A stretch of DNA of 64,000 nucleotides, from the NCBI GenBank assembly GCA_016703065.1, contig JADJCU010000006.1, positions 180,985 through 244,984 on the forward strand. The letters run 5' to 3'. Every line of letters starts with the position of its first letter. Position 1 is the first letter of the stretch. Made by a program: the position numbers and the translations under genes. Shown in pieces: positions 52,817 through 62,821 of this stretch. This stretch comes from a bacterium. GTDB lineage: Bacteria > Electryoneota > RPQS01. Under the pieces are notes generated by a model. The model ran no database searches, was not told where the DNA came from, and saw only the letters and a list, made by a program, of their open reading frames with translations.

Positions 52817-54073
52817 TCAACTCAGATCGGGTTGCTTGCCATTCGGCTCAAGAATCGTCGTAACGATGTTCTTCTGGTCAAACAACTTCTGCGCCATAGT
52901 TTGTATTCTCTTCGGCGTAACTTCATCGATACGCGCGCTGATCTCGTCAAGCGGAACGTAACGACCCTGATAGATTTCCATGCGCGCCAGCCGCATCATT
53001 CGATTTGACGTATTCTCAAGACCAAGCATCAAGCCGCCCTTATACTGCGTCTTGATCTCCTCAAGCTCCTGCTTAGCCAATGGACGATTCATCAAGTCAT
53101 CGAGCTCAATACGCACCATCTCGCCCGCTCGATCAACGCGACGTTTGTCCGTCGCAAGATAGACTCCGTAATAGCCGACATCGGCGAGCGAATCATTGTA
53201 CGAATAAACAGCGTAAGCGATACCATGCTTCTCCCGAATGTTCTGAAACAGGCGCGACGACATTCCTCCGCCGAGCACGGTATTCAACATCGAAACCGCT
53301 ACCCGGTCCTTGGACCGATACGGAACGCTGCGCCCGCCCGTTAGCATGTGCGCCTGCTGAATTGCGCGCGTATTCCGATGCAGCCCGGGGACCAGTTCTT
53401 TCACAGGAATTGAGACCGGCGCCTTCCGCTTGCCTGTAACATGCAAACTCGCGATCAGCAGCTTTTCCAATTGCGAGTGCCGTACATTGCCGGCCGCGCC
53501 AATAATAATCCGAGCTGGGTTGTAATGGTCGCGGTGAAAATCCAGAATGCTCTCCCGCGAAAACGAGGACACATTCTTAGGTGAACCCAATATCGGGCGC
53601 GAGATTGGATGGTCGCCAAAGACTTTGCACACAAACTGCTCATGAATAACGTCATCAGGCATGTCTTCGTGATCCCGGATTTCATCCAGAATCACCTGCT
53701 TTTCTTTCTCCATCTCCTGTGCGTCATACACAGAATTTTGAAGAATGTCAGTCAGAATATCTACCGCGGTCGAAAGTTGCTCATCCAGAACGTGAACATA
53801 GAAGCAGGTGAGCTCCTTGCCCGTGAATGCGTTGATATGACCGCCACCGCGCTCAATCGTCTTTGCAATATCCATCGCCGAGCGCTTAGTCGTCCCTTTG
53901 AACGCCATATGCTCGATAAAATGCGACACGCCGTTCATCTCAGCACTTTCGTGCCGTGAACCAACCGTCACCCAGATTCCCAGCGCCGCCGAACGAACGC
54001 CGGGAATCTTCTCGCTTACCAGTCGAACACCATTCGGCAGAACGGTCTTCTCAAACTGTGCTCCGCGCGCCAA
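52817..54073 (-). CDS. M16-family zinc peptidase (processing-peptidase-like)
   Basis: This is an insulinase-type peptidase of 418 residues. The inverted zinc motif HxxEH is seen in VSHFIEHMAFKG, and the distal Glu lies in the DAQEMEKEKQVILDEIRDHE region. GGHINAFTGKELTCFYVHVL and LLGGGMSS-like RLFQNIREKHGIAYAVYSY are further family marks. The gene follows pnp as in many bacteria, where it is annotated as YmxG/PqqL-like; the substrate is unknown. The start is a TTG with a GAGG site, upstream of ARGAQFEKTVLPNGVRL. Confidence 0.9.
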   Translation of the reverse strand: MARGAQFEKTVLPNGVRLVSEKIPGVRSAALGIWVTVGSRHESAEMNGVSHFIEHMAFKGTTKRSAMDIAKTIERGGGHINAFTGKELTCFYVHVLDEQLSTAVDILTDILQNSVYDAQEMEKEKQVILDEIRDHEDMPDDVIHEQFVCKVFGDHPISRPILGSPKNVSSFSRESILDFHRDHYNPARIIIGAAGNVRHSQLEKLLIASLHVTGKRKAPVSIPVKELVPGLHRNTRAIQQAHMLTGGRSVPYRSKDRVAVSMLNTVLGGGMSSRLFQNIREKHGIAYAVYSYNDSLADVGYYGVYLATDKRRVDRAGEMVRIELDDLMNRPLAKQELEEIKTQYKGGLMLGLENTSNRMMRLARMEIYQGRYVPLDEISARIDEVTPKRIQTMAQKLFDQKNIVTTILEPNGKQPDLS

Positions 54074-54101
54074 TGCTTACCTCGCTTGCCGATTCGTGAG
54101 C

Positions 54102-56296
54102 TTAGTCTTCGTCCTTCACTCGCTCTTTACGCGGTGGCCTGTCACCGTGTTGCCGGTCCCGGCTGCCACTGTGACCGCTGCGCTCCCGGCGCTCGCGCGG
54201 TTCCTCTTCCGGCATGCCTTCCGGACGCGGTATCAACGCCTTGCGCGAAAGATCAAGTTTGCCTTCCGGCGTGATTTTCACCAACTTCACATTCACAGGA
54301 TCACCCACATTCAGATGATCGCTGACCTTAGCTACGCGATGATGTTCGATCTCGCTGATATGCAAGAGGCCCTCACGTCCCGGAAGAATCTCGACGAACG
54401 CGCCAAAATCCGTAACCTTTGTGACGCGACCGTCGTACACCTTGCCGACTTCCGGGTTTTCAGTCATGCCGCGCAGAATATCGAGCGCCTTTTCGACTTC
54501 TGTTGAGCTCGGACCCGAAATGCAAATCTGGCCCGTGTCTTCAATGTCAATCTGCGCGCCGCTGCGTGCGATAATGTCGCGAATCGTCCTGCCGCCCGGT
54601 CCAATGATCAGGCCAATTTTGTCCGGATCAACCGTGAAGAACGCGATTCTTGGAGCAAACGGCGAAATCATTGGACGCGGCTCTGCAATCGCCTCGCGCA
54701 TCTTGCCCAATATGTGGCTGATACCTTCACGCGCCTGGCGAATTGCCGTCCGCATCAAGTCAATCGAAATGCCAGCAATCTTGATATCCATCTGACAGGC
54801 GGTGATACCGTTTTCATTTCCAGTCACCTTGAAGTCCATGTCGCCGAGATGATCTTCATCACCGAGAATATCTGACAGAATCGCAAACTCGCCGTCTTCT
54901 TCGATCAAGCCCATTGCGATACCGGCAACCGGCGCCTTCAGCGGAACACCTCCAGCCATCAGCGACATGCAGCCGGCGCATACTGTCGCCATCGACGAAC
55001 TACCGTTTGACTCAAGCACTTCTGATACAACACGGATCGTATAAGGGAAGTCATCCCACGCCGGAAGCACGGGCTGAATCGCGCGCCACGCGAGATTGCC
55101 ATGGCCCACTTCACGCCGCGACTGACCGAGAAACTTCCGCACTTCGCCCACGCTGAAGGGCGGGAAATTGTAGTGAAGCATGTATGGTTTGATAAACGCC
55201 TTCAATTCCATCCACCTTCTGCTCGTCGAACTTCGCGCCAAGTGTGATTGCGCCAAGCGCCTGCGTTTGACCGCGTGTAAACAGCGCGCTGCCGTGAACG
55301 CGCGGCAGCACGTCCACTTCGCACGTGATCGGTCGAATGTCCGCGTGGCCGCGGCCGTCGAGACGAATTTTGTCCTTCACGGCGCGACGGCGCACTATCA
55401 GGTCAAAACGTGCGTTCACCCACTCCTTGATCGCGCCCTCTTCTTCTTCATACTCTTCGCCAAGCGCCGCAACTGCATCGGCAACAATCGACTTCATTGC
55501 CTTTTTGCGAGCCTGCTTCTCAGCGACCTTGCAAAGGTCCGCAACGCGGCCGTCAAACTCTCTGGCCAGTCGCTCCCCAAGTGCCTTGTTCTTCTCTTCG
55601 GGAACGAATTCGGCCTTCGGCTTGCCAATCGCCTTAACCAGTTTCTCCTGTAACGCCACGATCTTTTTGATCTCACCATGCGCAATCTCGATCGCCTTCA
55701 GGAACGTATCCTCATCGACGAGCTTCGCAAGGCCCTCAATCATCATGATCGATTGCGCAGTACCGGAAACTACGACATCAAGCGTTGATTCTTCAAGCTG
55801 TTTGAATGTCGGATTCACAATGAATTCGCCCCCGACGCACGCCATGCGCACCGATCCGACCGGTCCGAGAAATGGAACCGGAGAAATCGCCAGCGCTGCG
55901 GATGCCGCAATCGTACCCAGAACATCGGGATCATGCTCGCCGTCTGATGAAAAGACGTTGATCATGATCTGAACTTCCTTATTGAACCCTTCCGGAAACA
56001 GCGGGCGCAAGGGACGATCCGTTAAGCGCGCCGAAAGTGTTTCCTTCTCCGACGGACGACCTTCGCGTTTGAAAAAGCCGCCCGGAATTCGCCCGACCGA
56101 ATATAGCTTTTCACGATAGTCCACCGTGAGCGGCATGAAATCAAAATCCGTCTCTGAATCCAAATTTGCACAGACCGTAGCCAGGACGGTTGTTTCACCA
56201 TAAGTCAACCAGATTGCGCCGTCGGCTTTGCTTTGCCATTCGGCCTGTTTCGAGCGTGAGCGGTAAGCCGCCCAGTTCAAGCGTTTCGCGTGTCAT
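54102..56296 (-). CDS. pnp: Polyribonucleotide nucleotidyltransferase (frameshifts near 56235 and 55195)
   Basis: PNPase degrades RNA by phosphorolysis and is part of RNA-decay complexes. The true start at 56296 gives MTRETLELGGLPLTLETGRM; removing one A from a triplet AAA near 56235 restores AKQADGAIWLTYGETTVLAT. The first RNase PH domain follows (FFKREGRPSEKETLSARLTD), then the helical linker and the second domain. Near 55195 another indel joins KVDGIEG to FIKPYMLHYNFPPFSVGE. The active-site GDMDFKV region, the KH motif (IGLIIGPGGRTIRDII) and the S1 domain (GKVYDGRVTKVTDFGAFVEI) complete the protein, which ends in a basic tail. About 731 residues in all. Confidence 0.95.
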
Positions 56297-56348
56297 TTGT
56301 TCCTCTTTTCTCCTTCTCTCCTGCTCCTTATTAGCTCGAAACGCCTGA

Positions 56349-56618
56349 TTAGCCGCGCAGGCCAAGCTGCTTCACGAGTTCACGGTAACGATTTACGTCC
56401 TTCTTCGAAAGGTACTTCAAAATGCGACGGCGCTTGCCCACGAGGAGCAAGAGTCCGCGCCGCGAGTGATTGTCATTCTTGTTCGATTTCAAATGCTCGG
56501 TCAAATACGAAATACGATCAGTCAAGAGCGCAACTTGTACTTCCGGGCTTCCCGTGTCATTCTTTGTCCGGCCGTACTGCTCAATCAGCTGACGGCGGAT
56601 GTTCGTGGCCTCTGCCAT
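56349..56618 (-). CDS. rpsO: 30S ribosomal protein S15
   Basis: A complete 89-residue S15 with the family pattern DTGSPEVQVALLTDRISYLT, EHLKSNKNDNHSRRGLLLLV and GKRRRILKYLSKKDVNRYRE. It binds the central domain of 16S rRNA and helps assemble the platform. It lies in the usual order ribF-rpsO-pnp. The 52-base gap to pnp may hold regulatory RNA structure, but I see no clear hairpin. Confidence 0.97.
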   Translation of the reverse strand: MAEATNIRRQLIEQYGRTKNDTGSPEVQVALLTDRISYLTEHLKSNKNDNHSRRGLLLLVGKRRRILKYLSKKDVNRYRELVKQLGLRG

Positions 56619-56633
56619 GGTCGGTCTCTCTTG

Positions 56634-57629
56634 TTATGTATTTTTTTTGTTGATGTTCTGATGCTCGGCAATTCGCGTCGGCTCCAAGTCAAGCCCCTCG
56701 CTTTCAAGTATTCCCTTAATATCCTCAATGTCGCGCTGCATCTGCTGCGATAGCGACTCCTCGCCGCTGAATTTCTGCTCGCCGCGCAACCGCTTAACAA
56801 ACCGTACCGTGATCTGGCGGTCGTACAGGTCCTCATTCAGGCCCAAGATGTGCGCCTCGAGCGAGTGGACCTGATTGCCAAACGTCGGATTAAATCCTAT
56901 CGATACCGCCGCCGGATACGACAATCCATTGACCTCTGCCTGTGCAGCGTAGATACCATCTCGAGGAATCAACTTGTGAGCGGCAAATCCATTCAAATTG
57001 GCCGTCGGGCACCCCATCCTCCGGCCGCGTCCAAAACCACGAATCACGCGGCCAGTCACACTGAACAACTTGCCAAGCATTTGGTTGGCAAGCGGTATGT
57101 TGCCATCAAAAAGAAGTTTGCGAATGACCGTCGATGACACAGGCTGATCCGCAACCAGAACAGGCTGAGCGATCTCTACAGACAGCCCAAGTTCCCGACC
57201 CATGCCGATTAGGCTCTCGCGGTCTCCTTGGCGATCTTTGCCAAACGAGTGGTTGTATCCGGCAACAATATACCCGGCATTCCAGCGCCTCAGCACGTAA
57301 TCTTCAAGAAAAGAGCGTGGCGAGAGCTGGCGCATCGCTTCTGTAAACTCTAAAACAAAAATATGCTCGATCCCGTGCTCCTGAAATAGAGCAACGCGTT
57401 CTTCAAACGAATACAGCATCGAGATTTGCCGCAACTCACCGTCCACCAATGATCGCGGGTGCGGATCGAACGTGGCGACAATCGGAGGGATTCCGTGTTC
57501 GTCGGCCACGCGCTGCAGCGCCGCCAAGATTGCCGCGTGACCCACATGTACGCCGTCAAACGTCCCGACGGCCACCGCAGTCCGCTGCTTGGTCAAGTCC
57601 GCAGGCAAAGTCCCCCGGTGAACCGGCAT
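56634..57629 (-). CDS. ribF: Bifunctional riboflavin kinase/FAD synthetase
   Basis: RibF converts riboflavin to FMN and then FAD. The N-terminal nucleotidyltransferase has VGTFDGVHVGHAAILAAL, a HIGH-type motif, IVATFDPHPRSLV and IVAGYNHSFGKDRQGD. The C-terminal kinase has GRRMGCPTANLNG with the PTAN motif, GFNPTFGNQ and AHILGLNEDLYDRQITVRF. About 332 residues. The start is the ATG at 57629 (MPVHRGTLPADLTKQRTAVA); an upstream in-frame ATG lies inside truB. Confidence 0.93.
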   Translation of the reverse strand: MPVHRGTLPADLTKQRTAVAVGTFDGVHVGHAAILAALQRVADEHGIPPIVATFDPHPRSLVDGELRQISMLYSFEERVALFQEHGIEHIFVLEFTEAMRQLSPRSFLEDYVLRRWNAGYIVAGYNHSFGKDRQGDRESLIGMGRELGLSVEIAQPVLVADQPVSSTVIRKLLFDGNIPLANQMLGKLFSVTGRVIRGFGRGRRMGCPTANLNGFAAHKLIPRDGIYAAQAEVNGLSYPAAVSIGFNPTFGNQVHSLEAHILGLNEDLYDRQITVRFVKRLRGEQKFSGEESLSQQMQRDIEDIKGILESEGLDLEPTRIAEHQNINKKNT

Positions 57630-57636
57630 CGCTTCG

Positions 57637-58291
57637 CTAATCTCCTCTAAATTCCGGTTGCCCAATAGCGCCCGCGACCGTCCACGAATGACAAACTGAA
57701 TACGGACCTATTCCCGTTCTGCGCAGGGCGGAAAGCGCGCCACCGCATCCTAAATGCTCACCCAAATCGCGCTATGGATCTCACATGGGTCCCTTTACCG
57801 CACGCAATGTCAAACGTAACCTCAGGATTGTGCATTTCAATGATGCGAATCATGTAAATCTCGACAGGTCTCGAAGCGAGGTCGACTTCCTTGCCCCGCA
57901 GCACTTGCTTATAACTGCGTTTCCGGCGACTTTGATCGCAACACGGAAGGCGGTCGTTGCATGATCTCACCGCGCAGGTTTCCAGGAACTCAGTAATGAG
58001 TAATGTGTCCCGGGTTACAGCTGATTCATTGGTGATGCGACCGTCAAGATCATCGCTTTCCGTAGTGACACCTAATCGAATCGTCCCGCGATACCTCTTG
58101 CCCAGATTCATGAAATCTTCAGAAAGCCCGGTTGCATCGCCACACATAACCAGTAGCAACCCTGTTGCCATAGGATCGAGCGTTCCGGCGTGACCGACTT
58201 TCCTCCACTTCAGACCGCCGCGCAGCTTCGCCACAACGTCAAACGACGTCCAGCCCGCAGGCTTGTCAATCGGAAGAATCAGCCCGGCCAA
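57637..58291 (-). CDS. truB: tRNA pseudouridine-55 synthase (indels near 57780 and 57920-57960)
   Basis: TruB makes pseudouridine 55 in the T-loop of nearly all tRNAs. The N-terminus is LILPIDKPAGWTSFDVVAKL, and the catalytic Asp lies in KVGHAGTLDPMATGLLLV. Around 57920-57960 several frames alternate, but the expected GEIMQRPP and AIKVAG can be read before YKQVLRGKEVDLASRPVEIY. A further one-base loss near 57780 hides the end; the corrected C-terminus is ARDLGEHLGCGGALSALRRT followed by GIGPYSV and stops at 57637. About 218 residues, short but within the family. Confidence 0.9.
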
Positions 58292-58302
58292 GATCGGTTG
58301 TC

Positions 58303-59268
58303 CTATCGGCTCTGCAAAGCTTCACTGAGCACAGGCAACAGACGCTGCTGAACGGTTTGCATCGTTCCGTACATACGGAATCCCGCCGCTCTTTCGTGCC
58401 CTCCACCGCCAAATCGCTCTGCAATCTCAGATACGTTTATGCGCGACTTAGAGCGCAGTGAAACGCGAATCCGATTGTCTTTCATCTCGGAAAACAAAAC
58501 CGCGACTTCGACTCCGTCGATCGCACGCCCCAAGTCTATCAAATTGTCGGGATCCTCAACTGCGTAATCCCGGGGTACGAACATCGTCGAGATCTGTCCG
58601 TCGGCAAAGAACTCCAAACTTGACAAAACCTGTGAAGTCGAGAAAAGGTCCTGGGCAGGAATCGAAAAATAGAGCTGTTCTGTGAGCTGAGTCAACGATG
58701 CCCCGGCTTCAACAAGCTCTGCGGCTATGCGCAGCGTAGTAGGCGACGTATTCGAATGACGGAACCGGCCGGTGTCCGTCAATATCCCTGCCAGCAGATT
58801 AGCGGCAACCGACGATGTGATTCTGAGACCAAGCTCAATAAATATCTCATAGAGCACTTCTCCCGACGCGGCGGCATCGCAATCCAACAGAACAAGCTGT
58901 CCATAACGCGTATTCGAGACATGGTGATCAATGTTCGCAATTCTCGCATGCGGCGCTACGAACGATTCGACCTCTCCAATTCGGTCCCGATTTCCGCTGT
59001 CAGCTACGATCACCGTTTCAAATGGCGGGAGACCCCCGCAATCCTTCGCCACTTTGATTTCTGGTGCGCCCGGCAACACCTTGCAGCGAACTGGACACTC
59101 ATCTTCCAACATGCAGGTTGGTGTGCCGCCGACTTGCAGAACGGCCTCGCGCAGCGCCAACACTGAACCAATCGCATCCGGATCAGGACGCATATGAGCA
59201 GTGATCAGAACACGGGAATCTCCAAGGTACGGACGCAAGTCGCGCATCGTTGCCGCGCTTAGCGTCAC
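58303..59268 (-). CDS. nrnA: DHH-family phosphoesterase, NrnA-type oligoribonuclease/pAp phosphatase
   Basis: A DHH/DHHA1 protein of 321 residues. The metal-binding motifs are LITAHMRPDPDAIGSVLAL (with the H-x-x-x-D-x-D form), VADSGNRDRIGE, and NIDHHVSNTRYG, which is the DHH signature. The DHHA1 end has RVSLRSKSRINVSEIAERFG and GGGGHERAAGF. NrnA enzymes break down short RNA fragments and 3'-phosphoadenosine 5'-phosphate. The place between rbfA and truB is the usual one. The start overlaps the rbfA stop. Confidence 0.92.
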   Translation of the reverse strand: MTLSAATMRDLRPYLGDSRVLITAHMRPDPDAIGSVLALREAVLQVGGTPTCMLEDECPVRCKVLPGAPEIKVAKDCGGLPPFETVIVADSGNRDRIGEVESFVAPHARIANIDHHVSNTRYGQLVLLDCDAAASGEVLYEIFIELGLRITSSVAANLLAGILTDTGRFRHSNTSPTTLRIAAELVEAGASLTQLTEQLYFSIPAQDLFSTSQVLSSLEFFADGQISTMFVPRDYAVEDPDNLIDLGRAIDGVEVAVLFSEMKDNRIRVSLRSKSRINVSEIAERFGGGGHERAAGFRMYGTMQTVQQRLLPVLSEALQSR

Positions 59269-59645
59269 GCTTCCGACTCCCCGCGCGCTTCTCTTAACAG
59301 TGCCTCGATTCGCGCCGCTCGCTCCGGCGTCTCGTCGTAATGAAATTTGATCTCCGGATGCTGCCGCATCACAAACCTCTGCGCGATCTCAGTTCGAAAC
59401 TTCCCGCGCAAACGATTCAGCTCGTCTTCAATGTCTGCCCCGCTCATTGACTCGCCGATGACGCTGAAAAAAACCTGTGCGAGCGACAAGTCCGGACTCA
59501 CCGTTACGCCCGTAACAGTAACCAATACTGTCGAGGGCAGATCTGTAAGGTCTCTAATCAGATCCGGCATCACGCGTTCAAACTCCGCGCCCAATCGCAG
59601 GGGGCGACGCTTGCCGTCGTTGTTGAGCCTGAGCCGATTAGACAT
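59265..59645 (-). CDS. rbfA: Ribosome-binding factor A
   Basis: RbfA is a KH-fold maturation factor of the 30S subunit. The ATG at 59645 starts MSNRLRLNNDGKRRPLRLGA; the more distant in-frame ATG would extend into the DUF503 gene. Core features are FERVMPDLIRDLTDL, TVSPDLSLAQVFFSVIGE and QRFVMRQHPEIKFHYDET. 126 residues. It overlaps both neighbours. Confidence 0.92.
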   Translation of the reverse strand: MSNRLRLNNDGKRRPLRLGAEFERVMPDLIRDLTDLPSTVLVTVTGVTVSPDLSLAQVFFSVIGESMSGADIEDELNRLRGKFRTEIAQRFVMRQHPEIKFHYDETPERAARIEALLREARGESEA

Positions 59646-59925
59646 GGTATTCAATTCGGGGATTAATGACGACGGCGCGGCCATCTTGTTCGGCGAAGTC
59701 TCGAATCAGTAGGAATTGCTCCTCGACACTTGCCTCACTCTGCGCGACACAGGCAAAGGCCAATCGCACAAGCTGCCACGAGTCTGAACTCTCTTCGCAT
59801 ATCGAAACGTTTAAGCGGTGGGCGGCCTTCTCCTTTAGAGAGCTTACTACACTGCGCCGCTCTTTCAGTGAATGGCTGTGCGGAAGATGAAGCTCCAGCG
59901 TCAGCACACCTACGCAATACTTCAT
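59638..59925 (-). CDS. DUF503 (YlxP-like) protein
   Basis: A small protein of 95 residues with the DUF503 pattern VGVLTLELHLPHSHSLKERR, VVSSLKEKAAHRLNVSICEE and a VRLAFACVAQSEASVEEQ helix. YlxP of Bacillus is in the same place between infB and rbfA and acts as a ribosome-assembly-related factor of unknown detail. Starts four bases inside the infB end. Confidence 0.88.
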   Translation of the reverse strand: MKYCVGVLTLELHLPHSHSLKERRSVVSSLKEKAAHRLNVSICEESSDSWQLVRLAFACVAQSEASVEEQFLLIRDFAEQDGRAVVINPRIEYHV

Positions 59926-62821
59926 GCCACAGACTGCTCGAGCGTCCTCTTCACTTCAACAACCGTGATGACTTCAATCGAATCGCCTTCCTTTACGTCA
60001 TTCATGCCGTTCAGCAGCAGACCGCATTCGTAACCAGCCTTCACTTCGCCGGCGTCGTTCTTAAAACGCTTCAGCGAGCCGATTGTGCCGGCCCATATCT
60101 GTTTGCCGTCGCGCAACAGCCTGATCTGACTCTGTCGCTTGATCGCTCCCGATACTACGAAGCAACCGGCAATCGTACCTGCCGACGGAACATGAAACGT
60201 TTGGCGGACTTCGAGCAGTCCAACAACGTCCTCGCGTTTGTCCGGGCGCAGCATGCCTTCGAGCGCTTTCTTGACGTCGCCTTCCATCTCGTAGATGATT
60301 CGATAGACGCGAATATCCACGTTTTCACGCATCGCGTATTCGCGTGCCTTCAAGTTCGGATGAACGTGGAAGCCAAGAATGATTGAGCCGGTCGCAGCGG
60401 CAAGCAGCACATCACTCTCGCTCACCGCGCCAACGCCGCGATGCACGATCTTTACGCCTACTTCCTTGGTTGCAAGCCGCTGCAGCTGATCGCAAATTGC
60501 CTCTACCGAGCCGTCGGCGTCACCCTTGATGATCAACGGCAACTCACGAAGCTCACCTTCACGAATCCGCTGCGAAATCTGATCGAGGCTAAGCATGCGA
60601 ATCTGACGGAATGTCTGCTCGCGCTGCAACAGCTGACGCCGCATTGCGATATCTTTTACTTCACGTTCGCTGTCAAAAACCACAAATGAGTCACCTGCCT
60701 GCGGCGCTCCAGAGAAACCAACTGCCTGCGCTGGACGACCGGGACCAACGTTGTCAATTGGTCGATTGTTTTCGTCAAGCAGCGTTCGCACCTTGCCGTG
60801 CTGCTGACCTGCAACAAAGAAATCGCCGACTTTCAGCGTGCCGTTTGTCACAACTACCGTTGCGACGACACCGCGGCCCTTGTCGATTCGTGTCTCAATG
60901 ACGGTCGCCCGAGCGCGCCGCGTCGGGTTTGCCTTCATCTCCAGAATATCCGCCGCGAGCAGGACTTCTTCCAAGAGGCGGTCAATTCCTTGGCCAAATT
61001 TTGCCGATATCTCTGCCGACTGGACCTTACTGTTTCACTGCTCGACTAGAACGTTGTGATCCGCGAGTTGCTTGCGGATTTTCTCCGGATCGGCACTCGG
61101 GCGATCAATCTTGTTAATCGCGACAATAATAGGTACGTCCGCGGATTGCGCGTGACTAATCGCTTCAAGCGTCTGTGGACGCACCTGATCGTCCGCGGCA
61201 ATGACCAGAATTACCAAGTCCGTGACCTGCGCGCCACGGGCGCGCATCGCCGTAAAGGCCTCGTGACCGGGCGTGTCAAGAAACGAAATACTCCGGCCTT
61301 TGTGTACGACTTCATACGCGCCAATGTGCTGCGTAATTCCGCCGTGCTCTTCAGTGATTACTGACGTCTTGCGCAAGAAGTCAAGCAGCGAGGTCTTGCC
61401 ATGGTCCACGTGGCCCATGACTGTAACGACCGGCGGACGCGGCACCAGGTCTTCAGGACTGTCCTGCTCTTCCTGTAGGTCCTGCTCAACCTCTTCTTCA
61501 TCCGACACGAACTCTGTTCTGAAACCGAATTCATCCGCCATCAGCTCGATCAAGTCGTGTTCGAGACGTTGGTTGATCGTCACAAGCTTGCCCATCATGA
61601 AGAATTTCTTGATCACCTCAGCAACCTCGACGTCCATCAAGTTCGCGAGCTCTTGAGTCGATACGAACTCGGTCAATTGCAGAACATTGTCGTGCGTTTC
61701 GACCAATTCCCCAGTCAGCTTGTCACGGCGTTTTGCGCGCCTCTTTCCAGTATCCATTGAAGCCAAAGTCTGGCGAATTGAAGCCTCAACTTCAGCCTGA
61801 TTGACCTCTTTGCGTTTCACGCGCACCTTGCGCCGCGATCGGCTGTCGTCAACGCCTGCCGGGGTGCGTTTCGCCTTTTCCTGTTTCTGAGCCGCTATCA
61901 GGCGTTTCTGCTTCTCTATGCGCTCAATATCTGCCTTGCTCGGCGCTCTGCGCTTCTTTGCGTCGGCCGCGCGTGCTTCATCAGTTGTTGCGGGAGTTGC
62001 GGGAGTTCCGTCCGCACGAGGTGGTCGTGGCGCACCCGCCGCCGGACGGCCTGTGCCCGATGTGCCCGCAGCCGGACGACCGGTACCCGGTGCCCCAGGA
62101 CGCGGCGCGCCTCCAGGACGCGGTGTACCGCCAGGACGCGGTGTGCCAGACTGCGCGTCTCGAGCTGGTCTCCGATCACTGCGCACTTCGGGCTTGCCTT
62201 TGCCTTCGGCGCGCTGCTTCGCAGCATCCGCTCGCGCTTGACGCCGCACTTCATCTGCTGCACGCTGCGCTTCGATTTCCTTGCGGCGCTTTTCAATCTC
62301 TTCCTTTTCACGGCAGGCTCGCTCTGCGGCTTTCTCTTCCGCTTCGCGCCGCACACGATCCTCGTCCGCCTCGCTGATCTCTCCTCTACCAACTGCCGTT
62401 CGCGTTCCCGAGCTTCTTCCTCTTCGCGTTCGTGCGCTCGCTTCGCCTCTTCTGCCTCAACCTGCTTGATCAAACTGGCCGCAGAATCCAACGCCTGGCT
62501 GGATGTCGTCTCAAGCAGCTCCTGAAGCTGGTCCGTCCGTGAACGTTCGCTCTCGCTACGCAGCTGCTCCGCAGACGGGGGAGCCGTCGGCTCATGCATC
62601 TGCTGCCAACGCGAAGGATCAAACTTCTTCACCACCTCGTCATACATCTCTTCCGTCATCGGAGACATATGCTTCGGCGACTTCGATACTTCATAACCGC
62701 GATCTTCAAGGAACTCTACGATCGCGGGACTGGCGACGTTGAGCTCCTTGGCTACCTGGTAAATCTTCTTCTGCTTGGCAGAACTCAAAGGCAGTTCCTT
62801 ACCCTTCGACTTTTTTCTCAC
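59922..62821 (-). CDS. infB: Translation initiation factor IF-2 (frameshift near 62383; in-frame TGA at 61035-61037)
   Basis: IF-2 is the GTPase that positions initiator tRNA. The GTG at 62821 begins MRKKSKGKELPLSSAKQKKI, followed by the IF2_N segment YQVAKELNVASPAIVEFLED. A long charged and Pro/Gly-rich linker follows (GTPRPGGAPRPG type). Near 62383 one indel joins RQLVEE to SEADEDRVRREAEEK. The GTPase part has VMGHVDHGKTSLLDF, LDTPGHEAFTAMRARG and AINKIDRPSADPEKI. After HNVLVEQ the frame has a TGA where homologues commonly have Trp, then continues in the same frame as NSKVQSAEISAKFGQGIDRL. Domains IV-VI are normal to the stop. The gene overlaps nusA by 23 bases. Confidence 0.93.

Noticed and set aside
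61035..61037. Selenocysteine codon in infB
   Set aside because: The position is a Trp in many IF-2 proteins, no redox role is known, and I see no clear hairpin directly after the TGA. A TGG to TGA error is simpler.
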